From positions 62,001 to 126,000 of the forward strand of contig NZ_JAAVLX010000003.1 in assembly GCF_013114825.1 (NCBI RefSeq): a DNA stretch of 64,000 nt, read 5' to 3'. This DNA is from Bradyrhizobium australiense (GTDB lineage Bacteria > Pseudomonadota > Alphaproteobacteria > Rhizobiales > Xanthobacteraceae). The position numbers were made by a program, and so were the translations under genes. Of the stretch, positions 8,801 through 17,442 are shown piece by piece. Position 1 is the first letter of the stretch. The number at the start of each line of letters is the position of its first letter. Under the pieces are notes generated by a model. It made no database searches, was not told where the DNA came from, and saw only the letters and a list, made by a program, of their open reading frames with translations.

Positions 8801-9382
8801 TTACAAATGCGCGAGATAATGCGCGAGTGCTTCGATCTCTTCCTCGCTGAGGGAATAGGCAACATCCGCCATCGCAGCCATGGCGCCGCCGGATCGCACT
8901 CCCGATTTGTACTCGCGCAACGCCTTGACGAGGTATTCCTCGCGCTGGCCAGCGATGCGGGCGACCCCCTTGATGCCGGCGTAGCTATCGGTGTGGCATG
9001 AGGCGCAGCGCCGGCCGGCGGCCGCCTGCGCGCCCTTCCTCGACAAGTCGGGATTGTCGTCAGGCTTCGATGCCTTCCGCGGCTCAAGCGAAGCGAAATA
9101 GGCGCCGAGGTTGCGGATATCCTCGTTGTTGAGTTGTTCGACGATCGGCTGCATTTGCTCGTTCTTGCGGGTGCCGGCACGAAAGAACACGAGCTGCCAC
9201 TGGATGAATTGATCGGGCTGCGCCGCCAGCGAGGGAATGTTCTCGATCTGCGAAATGCCGCCTTCGCCATGACAGCCGACGCACAGCTCGGCTTTTGCCT
9301 TGCCGGCCGCGATATCGGCGGCGCGGGCGAACGGCACGCAGATCATGAGCGCCAGCAGCGACCCCATCAATGCACTTCGCAT
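8801..9382 (-). CDS. Diheme cytochrome c (c4-like)
   Basis: A 193-residue exported electron carrier. Residues 1-21 form a signal peptide (ending ARA). Two CXXCH heme sites, CVGCH (about residue 34) and CASCH (about residue 131), define two similar domains as in cytochrome c4. Met ligands are plausible in the MQPIVEQL and MAAMADVAYSLS segments. It lies 86 bp downstream of, and co-directional with, the PQQ-type dehydrogenase gene, so it may accept that enzyme's electrons in the periplasm; that link is inferred from position. Confidence 0.88.
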   Translation of the reverse strand: MRSALMGSLLALMICVPFARAADIAAGKAKAELCVGCHGEGGISQIENIPSLAAQPDQFIQWQLVFFRAGTRKNEQMQPIVEQLNNEDIRNLGAYFASLEPRKASKPDDNPDLSRKGAQAAAGRRCASCHTDSYAGIKGVARIAGQREEYLVKALREYKSGVRSGGAMAAMADVAYSLSEEEIEALAHYLAHL

Positions 9383-9468
9383 TCAACTACTCTCCGCTCT
9401 ATCCATCAAACAACAAAGGCTGCGGCCACCCGTTCCCGGGCAAACTGCAGCCTCTGCCAATACAAATC

Positions 9469-10731
9469 CTACTTCTTGGTGTAGCTGATGCGATAGATCG
9501 CACCGGCCCAGTCGTCGGACACGAGGATCGAACCGTCCTTATCCAGCAGGATATCGTTCGGGCGGCCGAGATAGCCCTGGTCGCCTTCGAGCCAGCCGGA
9601 GGCAAAGATTTCCTGCTTGGCGTTCTTGCCATCGGCATCGACGATCACCCGCTTGATCCGGGCGCCCTGGTACTTATGCCGGTTCCAGGAGCCGTGTTCG
9701 GCAATCAGGATGTTGTTCTTGTACTCGGCCGGGAATTGATCGCCGGTATAGAACTTCATGCCGAGCGGCGCGACGTGCGCGCCCAGATTGACGACGGGTG
9801 GCGTGAATTCCGAACACTTGTGACCCATCGCGAATTTCGGGTCCGGCATGTCGCCCTGGTGGCAATAGGGATAGCCGAAATGCTCGCCGATCCTGGAGAT
9901 CATGTTGAGCTTGTCGCTCGGCATGTCGTCACTGATCCAGTCGCGGGCGTTCTCCGTGAACCAGTATCGCCCGCTGCGTGGATCGATGTCGCCGCCGACG
10001 CTGTTGCGGACGCCGAGCGCCCAGATCTCGGCATTGCCGGTCCTGGGATCGACGCGGCGGACCTGCGAAACACTTGTCGGCGGAATGCCGATATTGAAGG
10101 GAGGTCCGAACGGGAGATAGAACCAGCCATCCTTGTCGACGGTGATGTATTTCCAACCATGGGCGATGTAGGACGGCATGTCGTCATACACCACCTTGCC
10201 GGCGCCGAGGTTGTCGAGATTGGCCTCGGCGTTTTCGTATTTGATCAGCTTGTCGACTGCGATGACGTAGAGCGCGCCGTCGAGAAAGGCGAGGCCGGTC
10301 GGCATCTTGAGGCCTTTGAGGACGGTCTTCACCTCTTTCTTGCCGCCATTATCCTTGATCGCGTAGACATTGCCGAGGTCGAACGAGCCGACGAACAGCG
10401 TGCCCTTGTCGCCCCAGGCCATCTGCCGAGCAGACAATACATTGGAGGCATAGACTTCGATCTTGAAGCCGTCCGGCAGCTTGATCTTCTTCATCAGCGC
10501 AGCCAGTTCTGCTTCCGAGGCGCCGGTCGGCGGGCCTGACGGTGGAGCGAGACCCTTTTGTTGTTCGGTCTCATCGCCGAGGAACCAGTCCGGCGGCGGA
10601 TTATTCCAGAAGTCCTTGGTGCCGGACTCATATTTCTTCAGGGCCTTCTGTTGCGCGGGCGCCTGGCTGGCCCCCGCGACAACAAGGATTGCTGCGAGCG
10701 CAAGAATAGATCGATTGAAAGCCGATTTCAT
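9469..10731 (-). CDS. PQQ-dependent sugar dehydrogenase (sorbosone/soluble glucose dehydrogenase-like)
   Basis: A 420-residue periplasmic beta-propeller protein with a signal peptide (residues 1-27, ending APA). Conserved segments of the soluble PQQ glucose/sorbosone dehydrogenase fold are visible: LPDGFKIEVYA, NSVGGDIDPRSG, WFTENARDW, HFGYPYCHQGD, AEHGSWNRHKYQG and GRPNDILLDKDGSILVSDDWAG. No pqq biosynthesis genes are in the window. The downstream cytochrome c gene fits an oxidation chain that delivers electrons to the respiratory system. Substrate unknown. Confidence 0.83.
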   Translation of the reverse strand: MKSAFNRSILALAAILVVAGASQAPAQQKALKKYESGTKDFWNNPPPDWFLGDETEQQKGLAPPSGPPTGASEAELAALMKKIKLPDGFKIEVYASNVLSARQMAWGDKGTLFVGSFDLGNVYAIKDNGGKKEVKTVLKGLKMPTGLAFLDGALYVIAVDKLIKYENAEANLDNLGAGKVVYDDMPSYIAHGWKYITVDKDGWFYLPFGPPFNIGIPPTSVSQVRRVDPRTGNAEIWALGVRNSVGGDIDPRSGRYWFTENARDWISDDMPSDKLNMISRIGEHFGYPYCHQGDMPDPKFAMGHKCSEFTPPVVNLGAHVAPLGMKFYTGDQFPAEYKNNILIAEHGSWNRHKYQGARIKRVIVDADGKNAKQEIFASGWLEGDQGYLGRPNDILLDKDGSILVSDDWAGAIYRISYTKK

Positions 10732-11153
10732 CGCGTCACTCCCTATGCGGCCTCACGGCCGCGCCTGTTATTATTTTGAACGTTCGAGAGGCGAACTTGG
10801 TCTGGTGAGGTGTGGCAGACCCGAAAATGGTAGCACATCCGTTGCGGCAGAGAAGCGCGCGCCGCGCGGCTCAGTCCGACGAAGACAGATTGTGAGACGG
10901 ATTGCCAAGCGACGCTTAATCCGCTCTTGCGCCCGCTGCATCGCAATATCGTGTCGGGCTAACGCGCCCCCTTTAGTGCAAGGCGCACAAGTGGGGGGTG
11001 TTCCACATCAAGTGGGCCGCGCGCGTTGTCGGTCCAAGTGATAAACGAACGACGCAATTGTGGCCCATTTCATACAGGAGCGGATGAATGCCTGAGAAAC
11101 CCTTCGGCATGACAAAACGTCGGCCCCCGCAGCCGGATTGAGCGAGCGTCCGT
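10732..11153. other. Intergenic region between divergent dehydrogenase and DUF2235 genes
   Basis: These 422 bases must hold the promoters of both divergent genes. I see no convincing open frame, repeat or terminator. There is no strong ribosome-binding site before the DUF2235 start codon. Confidence 0.5.
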
Positions 11154-13793
11154 ATGGCAAACAAGCGGATCATCCTGCTCTCGGACGGTACCGGTAATTC
11201 TGCCGGCAAGGTCTGGCGCACCAATGTCTGGCGCGTTTTCGAATCGCTGGACCTGACGAGTTCGCAGCAGATTGCGTTCTATGACGACGGGGTCGGCACC
11301 TCCTCCTTTAAGCCGTTCGCGATTCTTGGTGGCGCCTTCGGCTTCGGCCTGAAGCGGAACGTGCTCGACATCTATAAGTTTGCCTGCCGCAATTATCGCT
11401 CGCATCTGGATTATCTGGCGCTCGAGGCTGCCGCTGCGAAGGCCGAGGGTCGCGAGGAGAGATACGGCCCTTGGCAGAGCGACGACATTTTTGCGTTTGG
11501 GTTCAGCCGGGGCGCCTTCACCATCCGCGTGGTCAACGGACTGATTTGCGAACAGGGCCTGGTGAAGTACCAGACCGAAGAAGAACTCGATCGAAAGGTC
11601 GCTGCGGCCTACCGTGCGCACCGGGCAGAGACGTTCAAATCGCGGTTTCAGGTCGAATGGGTATTTCGAAAGCTGCGCAACCTCTTCGTATCAGCCAAGC
11701 ACGACAAGAACGAGCGCCCGGTCGATCAGATCGCCTTCCTCGGCCTCTGGGACACCGTCGCCGCCTACGGCCTGCCCGTCGATGAAATGACCCGCGGCGT
11801 CAGCCGCTATCTATGGCCGCTCGAACTGCCGGACAGGCAGCTTCATCCCTTGGTCCGCAAGGCATGCCACGCGCTCTCGCTCGACGACGAACGCACCACG
11901 TTTCACCCGCTGTTGTGGGACGAGAGTCCGGAAACTGTTGTCACCGGCACGAGGAAAACCAGTTCGGAACGGATCACCCAGGTCTGGTTCGCCGGCGTTC
12001 ACTCAAATGTCGGCGGCGGATATCCGGATGACTCACTCGCCCATGTGTCGCTGACCTGGATGTTATCGGAGGCGCGCAGCCGCGGCCTCACCTTGAAAGC
12101 GGCGCCGGGAGCCGATCCCGACGCGTTTGCGCGGGTGCGGTCGACCCAGGACAAGGACGGCCGCATCTACGATTCGCGCAACGGGCTCGGCGGCTATTAC
12201 CGATATGGACCACGGAGCGTCGCCGCGCTGTCGGATACGAGATTTTCCGACGACAGGCGCGATTGCGTGAAGATTACGATGCCGAAAATCCATGAAAGCG
12301 TATTTGACCGGATCTCCGTCGATGCGCATCTCTATGCGCCAGTCGCACTGCCGCGGGTCTATGAAATATTGACCTACGACGAGAGGATCGTCGCCCCGGA
12401 CAAGCTGACCGTCCCGCCGGGCAGACCGAAATATGAGAGCACGGCCTCCGCCGGTCAGCGCGAGTTTACCCAGGAGCATGTCGTCGGAAGTTCGATCTGG
12501 CGGCGGCGCATTATTTATTTCCTGACCGTCATCGCGTCGCTCTATTTGCTGACTTATCCGCTTACATCTACCGCGCCGGCAGCCGCCGAATTCACCACGC
12601 CCTTGCGGCCGCTCTCCGACCTCATTCGCATGGTCGGGCTCGCCTTGCCGGGCGCGGCTTCACGTTGGATCAATGCCTATGCGAGGGAGCCGCTCTGGTT
12701 TGTCCTTTGCGCCAGCCTTGTCGCGCTGCTGCTGTGGCTGAGCGCCGGCCTTAAGGACCGAATCACCGACCAGATGCGCCGCGCGTGGCGGGTGAGCCTC
12801 GCTAAAGTCGACTTGCACAAGGGCGAAGCCAAATCCCGGGTCGGTCCGAGCACATCGCAAACGGCGGTCTTGGCCGTCCTGCTGTTTATCGCGCTCTATC
12901 CGATACCCGGCTGGACCGGCTACAGCCTGCCAAAGTTGTCTGCTTCGCCGCAGACCTTCATCGACCGGATAACCCATCCCTATTTCCAGTTCTTCGCCTT
13001 TGCCATCCTGGTCACCATGTTGCTCAGCGACAGGACCATCGCGCGCTTCAGACTAAAGGATGCCTACCGGCGATTGCTCACCAACATCAAACTCAAGGTC
13101 GCGCCTGCATTCTTTGCAGTTACCTTTCTGGTCGGCGGCGTCGCTTTCGCCAGCCACTATCTTTTCAACGTTCGCGACAGCCTTGGCCACTTCTGCCAGC
13201 CGGCGGAAAAGCCGATCGCGCTTGAGGTTTGCGACCCGGACGACATGAAGCTGTGCAAGCGGGCGCCCGACGGCAGTTTCCCGGGCTCCTGCACGTCGGC
13301 GGCGTGCCGCGGCGTCGACTTCGTCGCATTCGACACCGCCGACCTTTGCACGCCCGTAGGCATCATGGTCGAGAGGCGCGGACATTATCAATTCATTCTG
13401 GAGAAGGATGGCGACTGGTCGTTTCTCGGCGCGCGTTCGGGCCCGGGCGGAATGCCGCTCCGCGCGTTCCTGCCCGATTGGAAGAAGGACGGTGTAACCG
13501 ATCCAACCGTCGCACTGGGCCGATTCGCTTTGCTGGCGGCAGCTTACCCACTCAAGCGTACGCTCGACCGGCCCTTTGGCCGCGTTATCCTTCGCTACGG
13601 CGAGACCGGCAACGAGGAGAACTTCATTGACGCCGAGCCGGCGAACGGCCGCCTCGACGAGAAGTTCAGGGCGACCCGGGATGGGCAGTTATTCGTCTAT
13701 CTGAACCAGCCCGTCAGCGGCATCTTCCCCGGCCTGTTCCGCAATCTGAATTCCGGCAAGGCCAGGATCTGGGTCTATCGCATTCCCAGGTGA
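11154..13793 (+). CDS. DUF2235 phospholipase-like alpha/beta hydrolase with membrane domain
   Basis: An 879-residue protein. Residues 1 to about 400 form the DUF2235 (Tle1-like) alpha/beta hydrolase: LLSDGTGNSAGK at the N-terminus, nucleophile elbow GFSRG near residue 118, and the conserved AGVHSNVGGGYPD segment near residue 285, probably carrying the catalytic His region. About five hydrophobic segments follow at roughly 450-470, 513-533, 570-588, 612-626 and 651-672. The C-terminal 200 residues contain seven Cys and end in a beta-rich module (GQLFVYLNQPV, ARIWVYRIPR). Tle1 proteins are phospholipase effectors, but no type VI secretion genes are near, so this may be a resident membrane enzyme. 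Confidence 0.82.
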   Translation: MANKRIILLSDGTGNSAGKVWRTNVWRVFESLDLTSSQQIAFYDDGVGTSSFKPFAILGGAFGFGLKRNVLDIYKFACRNYRSHLDYLALEAAAAKAEGREERYGPWQSDDIFAFGFSRGAFTIRVVNGLICEQGLVKYQTEEELDRKVAAAYRAHRAETFKSRFQVEWVFRKLRNLFVSAKHDKNERPVDQIAFLGLWDTVAAYGLPVDEMTRGVSRYLWPLELPDRQLHPLVRKACHALSLDDERTTFHPLLWDESPETVVTGTRKTSSERITQVWFAGVHSNVGGGYPDDSLAHVSLTWMLSEARSRGLTLKAAPGADPDAFARVRSTQDKDGRIYDSRNGLGGYYRYGPRSVAALSDTRFSDDRRDCVKITMPKIHESVFDRISVDAHLYAPVALPRVYEILTYDERIVAPDKLTVPPGRPKYESTASAGQREFTQEHVVGSSIWRRRIIYFLTVIASLYLLTYPLTSTAPAAAEFTTPLRPLSDLIRMVGLALPGAASRWINAYAREPLWFVLCASLVALLLWLSAGLKDRITDQMRRAWRVSLAKVDLHKGEAKSRVGPSTSQTAVLAVLLFIALYPIPGWTGYSLPKLSASPQTFIDRITHPYFQFFAFAILVTMLLSDRTIARFRLKDAYRRLLTNIKLKVAPAFFAVTFLVGGVAFASHYLFNVRDSLGHFCQPAEKPIALEVCDPDDMKLCKRAPDGSFPGSCTSAACRGVDFVAFDTADLCTPVGIMVERRGHYQFILEKDGDWSFLGARSGPGGMPLRAFLPDWKKDGVTDPTVALGRFALLAAAYPLKRTLDRPFGRVILRYGETGNEENFIDAEPANGRLDEKFRATRDGQLFVYLNQPVSGIFPGLFRNLNSGKARIWVYRIPR

Positions 13794-13836
13794 GCCTGCC
13801 GAGGGCGCATCCGCGTTGTCACGCAGCGGCAAACGA

Positions 13837-13859
13837 AAGGCCGCCAAAATGGCGGCCTT
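13837..13859 (-). terminator. Hairpin terminator after tRNA-Gly
   Basis: Arms AAGGCCGCCA and TGGCGGCCTT surround a 3-base loop, followed on the minus strand by TCGTTT. It lies just past the 3' end of the minus-strand tRNA and downstream of the convergent DUF2235 gene, so it may serve both. Confidence 0.75.
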
Positions 13860-13894
13860 CGTTGGATCAGCGGCGTTGCCGATTGAAGAAAATC

Positions 13895-13969
<75 letters not shown>

Positions 13970-14435
13970 ATCCGAGATGGCGACGATCACTCGCCGTCAA
14001 CGGCAGACCTATGCCAAATGCGGACTGCGAATGCAACAGTCCGCGCACGGTCCGAAGCTTTTCCGGATAAATCCGATTTCTTTAACAAATAGACCCAAAT
14101 CCGTCCGAAACAACGGCAAAATGGAGTTTATCGCCGTCGGCCATCGCCGGGAACCCAAGATCATCTGCCAGCGCGCGATTAGCCCGATTCGCGGCGGCGG
14201 GCACCGGGCCGCCCAGCCGGTTCGAAGCCCGGCCGGAGCGGCAGTCGCCCCCTTCATTCGCTGAATGTTCCGCGGTCAGCAGAACACGCACAAAGCGGCG
14301 AAGCCCGGACCAATTGATTTTTGCAGCCAAGCCGCCATCTAGCGAACGAGAACTTGGTTCCGGACCGTGCTAGAAACAGCCGGACCCCGCAGCCAATATT
14401 CTGCGTTCCTTCTCGAGACATCAGGCGAGGATACC
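13970..14435. other. Intergenic region upstream of tRNA-Gly and the thioredoxin gene
   Basis: About 466 bases between the tRNA (leftward) and the cnoX-like gene (rightward) must hold both promoters. A frame open from 14367 is only an extension of the downstream gene. I see no other gene, repeat or structured element. Confidence 0.5.
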
Positions 14436-15359
14436 GTGACGATAGTTGAGCAGGGCGGCGGCCCAGCACCGCAGGCAGCACCCGATCTGATCAAGGAGAC
14501 GACCACCCAAACCTTCGTGAAGGATGTCATCGAGGAATCGAAGCGTCAGCCGGTGCTGATCGACTTCTGGGCGGAGTGGTGCGGTCCCTGCCGTCAGCTC
14601 ACGCCCGTGCTCGAAAAGGCGGTCCGCGCGGCCAAGGGGAAGGTCAAGCTGGTCAAGATGAATATCGACCACCATCCGGCCATTCCCGGCCAGATGGGCA
14701 TTCAGTCGATCCCGGCCGTGATCGCTTTCGTCAATGGCCAACCCGCCGACGGGTTCATGGGCACGGTGCCGGAGAGCCAGGTGAACGCCTTCATCGACAA
14801 GCTCACCAAGGGCATGACGGCGCCGGGCGAACCCAATGTCGCGGAAATTCTCCAGGAGGCCGAGGCCGTGCTGGCGGAAGGCGACCCTGCCGCGGCAGCC
14901 CAGATTTATGCCGAGGTGCTCGGCTTCGATGCGACCAATATCGCGGCGCTCGCGGGACTGGCAAAATGCTATGTGACGACGGGCGCGATCGAACAGGCCA
15001 AGCAGACCCTTGCGATGGTGCCGGAATCGAAACGCAACGACGCCGCCGTCAAGGCGGTGCAGGCTTCGATCGATCTTGCCGAGCAGGCCCAGGCGGTCGG
15101 CCCGGTGACCGAGCTCGAACAAAAGGTTGCCGCAAACCCGCTCGACCATCAGGCGCGATTCGACCTGGCGACCGCGCTCAACGCGATCGGCAAGCGCACG
15201 GAAGCGACCAATCAGTTGCTGGAAATCGTCAAGCGCGATCGAAAATGGAACGATGATGGCGCGCGCAAGCAGCTCGTGCAGTTCTTCGAGGCGTGGGGCG
15301 GCACCGACGAAGCAACCGTCGAGGGACGAAAGCGACTGTCGACGATTCTTTTCTCGTAG
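14436..15359 (+). CDS. cnoX: Thioredoxin-TPR protein (CnoX/YbbN-like co-chaperone)
   Basis: A 307-residue protein with an N-terminal thioredoxin domain (active site WCGPC at residues 48-52, IPAVIAFVNGQP cis-Pro region) and a C-terminal helical repeat domain of the YbbN/CnoX type. E. coli CnoX protects chaperonin substrates from oxidation. Unlike E. coli CnoX, this copy keeps the canonical redox CxxC, as in Caulobacter-type homologues. I chose the GTG at 14436 because an AGGCGAGGA ribosome-binding site lies just upstream and the 23 extra residues of the longer frame are unlike thioredoxin. The LON-like gene follows 76 bp downstream. Confidence 0.85.
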   Translation: MTIVEQGGGPAPQAAPDLIKETTTQTFVKDVIEESKRQPVLIDFWAEWCGPCRQLTPVLEKAVRAAKGKVKLVKMNIDHHPAIPGQMGIQSIPAVIAFVNGQPADGFMGTVPESQVNAFIDKLTKGMTAPGEPNVAEILQEAEAVLAEGDPAAAAQIYAEVLGFDATNIAALAGLAKCYVTTGAIEQAKQTLAMVPESKRNDAAVKAVQASIDLAEQAQAVGPVTELEQKVAANPLDHQARFDLATALNAIGKRTEATNQLLEIVKRDRKWNDDGARKQLVQFFEAWGGTDEATVEGRKRLSTILFS

Positions 15360-15435
15360 GACGTATTCCACACGCGTGGGACGTGGTTTTGTGAAGAGAA
15401 CTCGCGCCAAACCAATAAGCTGACCGGGACTGCAG

Positions 15436-16110
15436 ATGCCGATCAATGCCGAATATCGCGGACCCGGCGAGCTTCCCGAAATCATTCCGGTGTTTCCGTT
15501 GCCGGGCGCGCTGTTGCTGCCGCGCGGCCAGATGCCGCTCAACATTTTCGAGCCGCGCTATCTGGCGATGGTGGACGATGCGCTGCGCGACGGCCACCGG
15601 CTGATCGGGATGATTCAGCCGGATATTTCCCACACCACAGACGAAGCCCGGCCGGTGCTGTTCCAGGTCGGCTGCGTCGGCCGCATTACCCAGCTCGCCG
15701 AATCCGGCGACGGCCGCTACATCCTCGAATTGACCGGGGTTGCTCGCTTCAAGGTGGTCGATGAAATCGCAGCGCTGACCGCGTACCGGCAATGCAAGGT
15801 GGACTTCTTCCCCTATGCCGACGATTTCGTCGCGCGCAAAGGCGAAGAGGAAGTCGATCGCACGGCCCTGCTCGACGTGCTGAACGATTTTCTCCAGGCC
15901 AACAATCTGAAGGTGGATTGGGAGGGCATCGAGAGCGCGCCGAACGAGGCACTGGTCAACGCGCTCGCCATGATGTCGCCCTATGGTCCGGCAGAGAAGC
16001 AGGCGATGCTGGAGGCACCCGACCTGAAAACCCGCGCCGAGATCCTGATCGCGGTGACCGAAATGGACCTCGCCAAGAAGCGCACCAGCGGCGACACCGG
16101 GCTGCAGTAA
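15436..16110 (+). CDS. LON N-terminal substrate-binding domain protein
   Basis: A 224-residue protein consisting only of the LON substrate-binding (PUA-like) domain, without ATPase or protease parts. PVFPLPGALLLPRGQMPLNIFEPRY near the N-terminus is the family signature. It follows the thioredoxin-TPR gene in the same direction, a pairing that I believe is common in Rhizobiales and suggests a shared quality-control role. The exact function is unknown. Confidence 0.88.
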   Translation: MPINAEYRGPGELPEIIPVFPLPGALLLPRGQMPLNIFEPRYLAMVDDALRDGHRLIGMIQPDISHTTDEARPVLFQVGCVGRITQLAESGDGRYILELTGVARFKVVDEIAALTAYRQCKVDFFPYADDFVARKGEEEVDRTALLDVLNDFLQANNLKVDWEGIESAPNEALVNALAMMSPYGPAEKQAMLEAPDLKTRAEILIAVTEMDLAKKRTSGDTGLQ

Positions 16111-16114
16111 GCCT

Positions 16115-16465
16115 CTAATACCCCGCCACCGCGAGCACGACGACCGCCGCGAGCGCTTTCCAGCCGAAGCCGCGGCCGCGCGACCACCACGCATTGACGG
16201 CGGCGGCAAAGGCGTAGACTGCGACGATCGTTGCGACGATCCAGTGCCGCGCGCTCTCCGATCCAAACGAGGGCGCGGCAATCAGCAGCACGCCACCGCC
16301 GATCCAGGCCACCGTACCCGTCTGCCATACGAGGCGGATGAGGGTCCGCAGGCTTTCAGGCTGGATAGTCGCCCTGGCAAACATCTTGGTTTCCCCCAGC
16401 GCGCCATGAATCAAGGCCACCGCAATTCCGGCGACGCCGGCGCATTGCAGAACGAGATCGCGCAT
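16115..16465 (-). CDS. Small membrane protein of unknown function
   Basis: A 116-residue protein with about four predicted membrane helices (residues 5-20, 42-63, 74-93, 101-115). I do not recognise the family. It is divergent from the TetR gene, and a perfect 18-bp palindrome starts 10 bp upstream of its start codon, which suggests it is the regulator's target. Its end lies only four bases from the LON-like gene, convergently. Confidence 0.65.
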   Translation of the reverse strand: MRDLVLQCAGVAGIAVALIHGALGETKMFARATIQPESLRTLIRLVWQTGTVAWIGGGVLLIAAPSFGSESARHWIVATIVAVYAFAAAVNAWWSRGRGFGWKALAAVVVLAVAGY

Positions 16466-16474
16466 CGCAGCTCT

Positions 16475-16534
16475 CCATACAGTACTGTATGGCTATGGGC
16501 TGCATTCTGGCGCTTGTCAATACAGTGGTGTATG
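16475..16534. promoter_or_regulatory. Two TetR-type operator palindromes
   Basis: Site 1 is CCATACAGTACTGTATGG (16475-16492), a perfect palindrome next to the start of the minus-strand membrane protein. Site 2 is AATACAGTGGTGTATG (16519-16534), an imperfect copy 24 bp before the TetR start codon. Centres are 43 bp apart, about four helical turns. The arrangement fits autoregulation plus repression of the divergent gene. Confidence 0.8.
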
Positions 16535-16557
16535 GTGACGATATCGCGGAACCGGGC

Positions 16558-17094
16558 ATGAGCGATCAACTATCGGAAAAGGACTGGCTCGATCAGGGCC
16601 TAAAGACGTTGGCGACCCGTGGCTTCACTGCGCTGAAGGCGGAGCCTTTGGCCAAGGCGATGGGAGTGTCGCGCGGCAGCTTCTATTGGCATTTCGCCGA
16701 TATCGGCGCGTTCCATGCCGCTGTCCTCGCGCGCTGGCATGAGGTCGCGGCCGAGCAGATCATCGCCAATGTCGAGGCGGCTTCGAAGGACGACAACCCG
16801 CTCGCGCTGCTGCTGCGCCGCGTCTTCGGCGAACGGCTGATGCTGGAACGGGCGGTCCGCACCTGGGCGAGCGTCGATTCCGCCGCCCGCTCCGCCGTGC
16901 AGGCAATCGACCGGCGCCGGCTGAGTTATGTGGAGGGCCTTCTGACGCAGTCCGGATTATCGGCGGAGATCGCCCGCGCCCGTGCTCAAATTTTCTATTG
17001 GGCGTTTCTCGGCTTTGCGCTATCGGATCAGTCGTTGCCGAAGGCACGGCAGCAGGCCGTGGTCGATGAACTGGTGCGGATGTCGGCGTCATGA
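16558..17094 (+). CDS. TetR/AcrR family transcriptional regulator
   Basis: A 178-residue regulator. The N-terminal helix-turn-helix is clear ([33 protein letters not shown], residues 13-45); the remainder is a ligand-binding helical domain with no recognisable ligand. The ATG at 16558 is preferred: an earlier ATG at 16489 would place the first residues inside the operator. The neighbouring palindromes and the divergent membrane-protein gene point to a two-gene local circuit. Confidence 0.88.
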   Translation: MSDQLSEKDWLDQGLKTLATRGFTALKAEPLAKAMGVSRGSFYWHFADIGAFHAAVLARWHEVAAEQIIANVEAASKDDNPLALLLRRVFGERLMLERAVRTWASVDSAARSAVQAIDRRRLSYVEGLLTQSGLSAEIARARAQIFYWAFLGFALSDQSLPKARQQAVVDELVRMSAS

Positions 17095-17143
17095 CATCAC
17101 GCGATCTTATAGGCTAAGGACCACGTCAGTCCGGAGAGAGCAA

Positions 17144-17341
17144 ATGAACGCCCCGCCCGAACGCCTCGACGGCACCGTCGATCCAAAGCTGCTGGAGATC
17201 CTGGTCTGTCCGGTGACCAAGGGTCCGCTCGAATTCGATTCGAGCCGGCAGGAACTGATTTCGCGTTCCGCCAAGCTCGCCTATCCGATCCGCGACGGCA
17301 TCCCGATCATGCTGCCGGAAGAGGCTCGGAAGATCGAGTGA
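17144..17341 (+). CDS. Trm112 family protein
   Basis: A 65-residue protein of the Trm112/YcaR type ([17 protein letters not shown] at residues 14-30, [16 protein letters not shown] near the end). Eukaryotic Trm112 activates methyltransferases; the bacterial role is unclear. The first CxxC is reduced to CPVT, with Thr in place of the second Cys, so metal binding is doubtful. A GGAGAG ribosome-binding site sits about 9 bases before the ATG. It lies 49 bp after the TetR gene. Confidence 0.87.
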   Translation: MNAPPERLDGTVDPKLLEILVCPVTKGPLEFDSSRQELISRSAKLAYPIRDGIPIMLPEEARKIE

Positions 17342-17351
17342 TAAATCTGTT

Positions 17352-17435
17352 GTAGCCGGATGAAGCGAAGCGCAATCCGAGGTTTCGCAAGCCGCAAGAC
17401 TTATCCCGAATTTCGCTTCGCTTCATCCAGCTACG
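17352..17435. repeat. Palindromic repeat, GTAGCCGGATGAAGCG type
   Basis: Left arm GTAGCCGGATGAAGCGAAG (from 17352) and right arm CTTCGCTTCATCCAGCTAC (to 17435) form a long imperfect inverted repeat with inner GCAATCCG/CCCGAATT sequence. A related copy lies at 58252-58341. It separates the convergent trm112 and monooxygenase genes. Confidence 0.75.
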
Positions 17436-17442
17436 AACGGCT

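Noticed and set aside
9370..10539. A 389-codon plus-strand open frame
   Set aside because: It is opposite the well-supported PQQ dehydrogenase gene and has no family signature.
13970..14360. A second RNA gene next to tRNA-Gly
   Set aside because: No cloverleaf or other conserved RNA fold could be drawn in either strand.
16489..16557. Earlier ATG for the TetR gene
   Set aside because: It would place the first codons inside the operator palindromes, and the added residues are not TetR-like.
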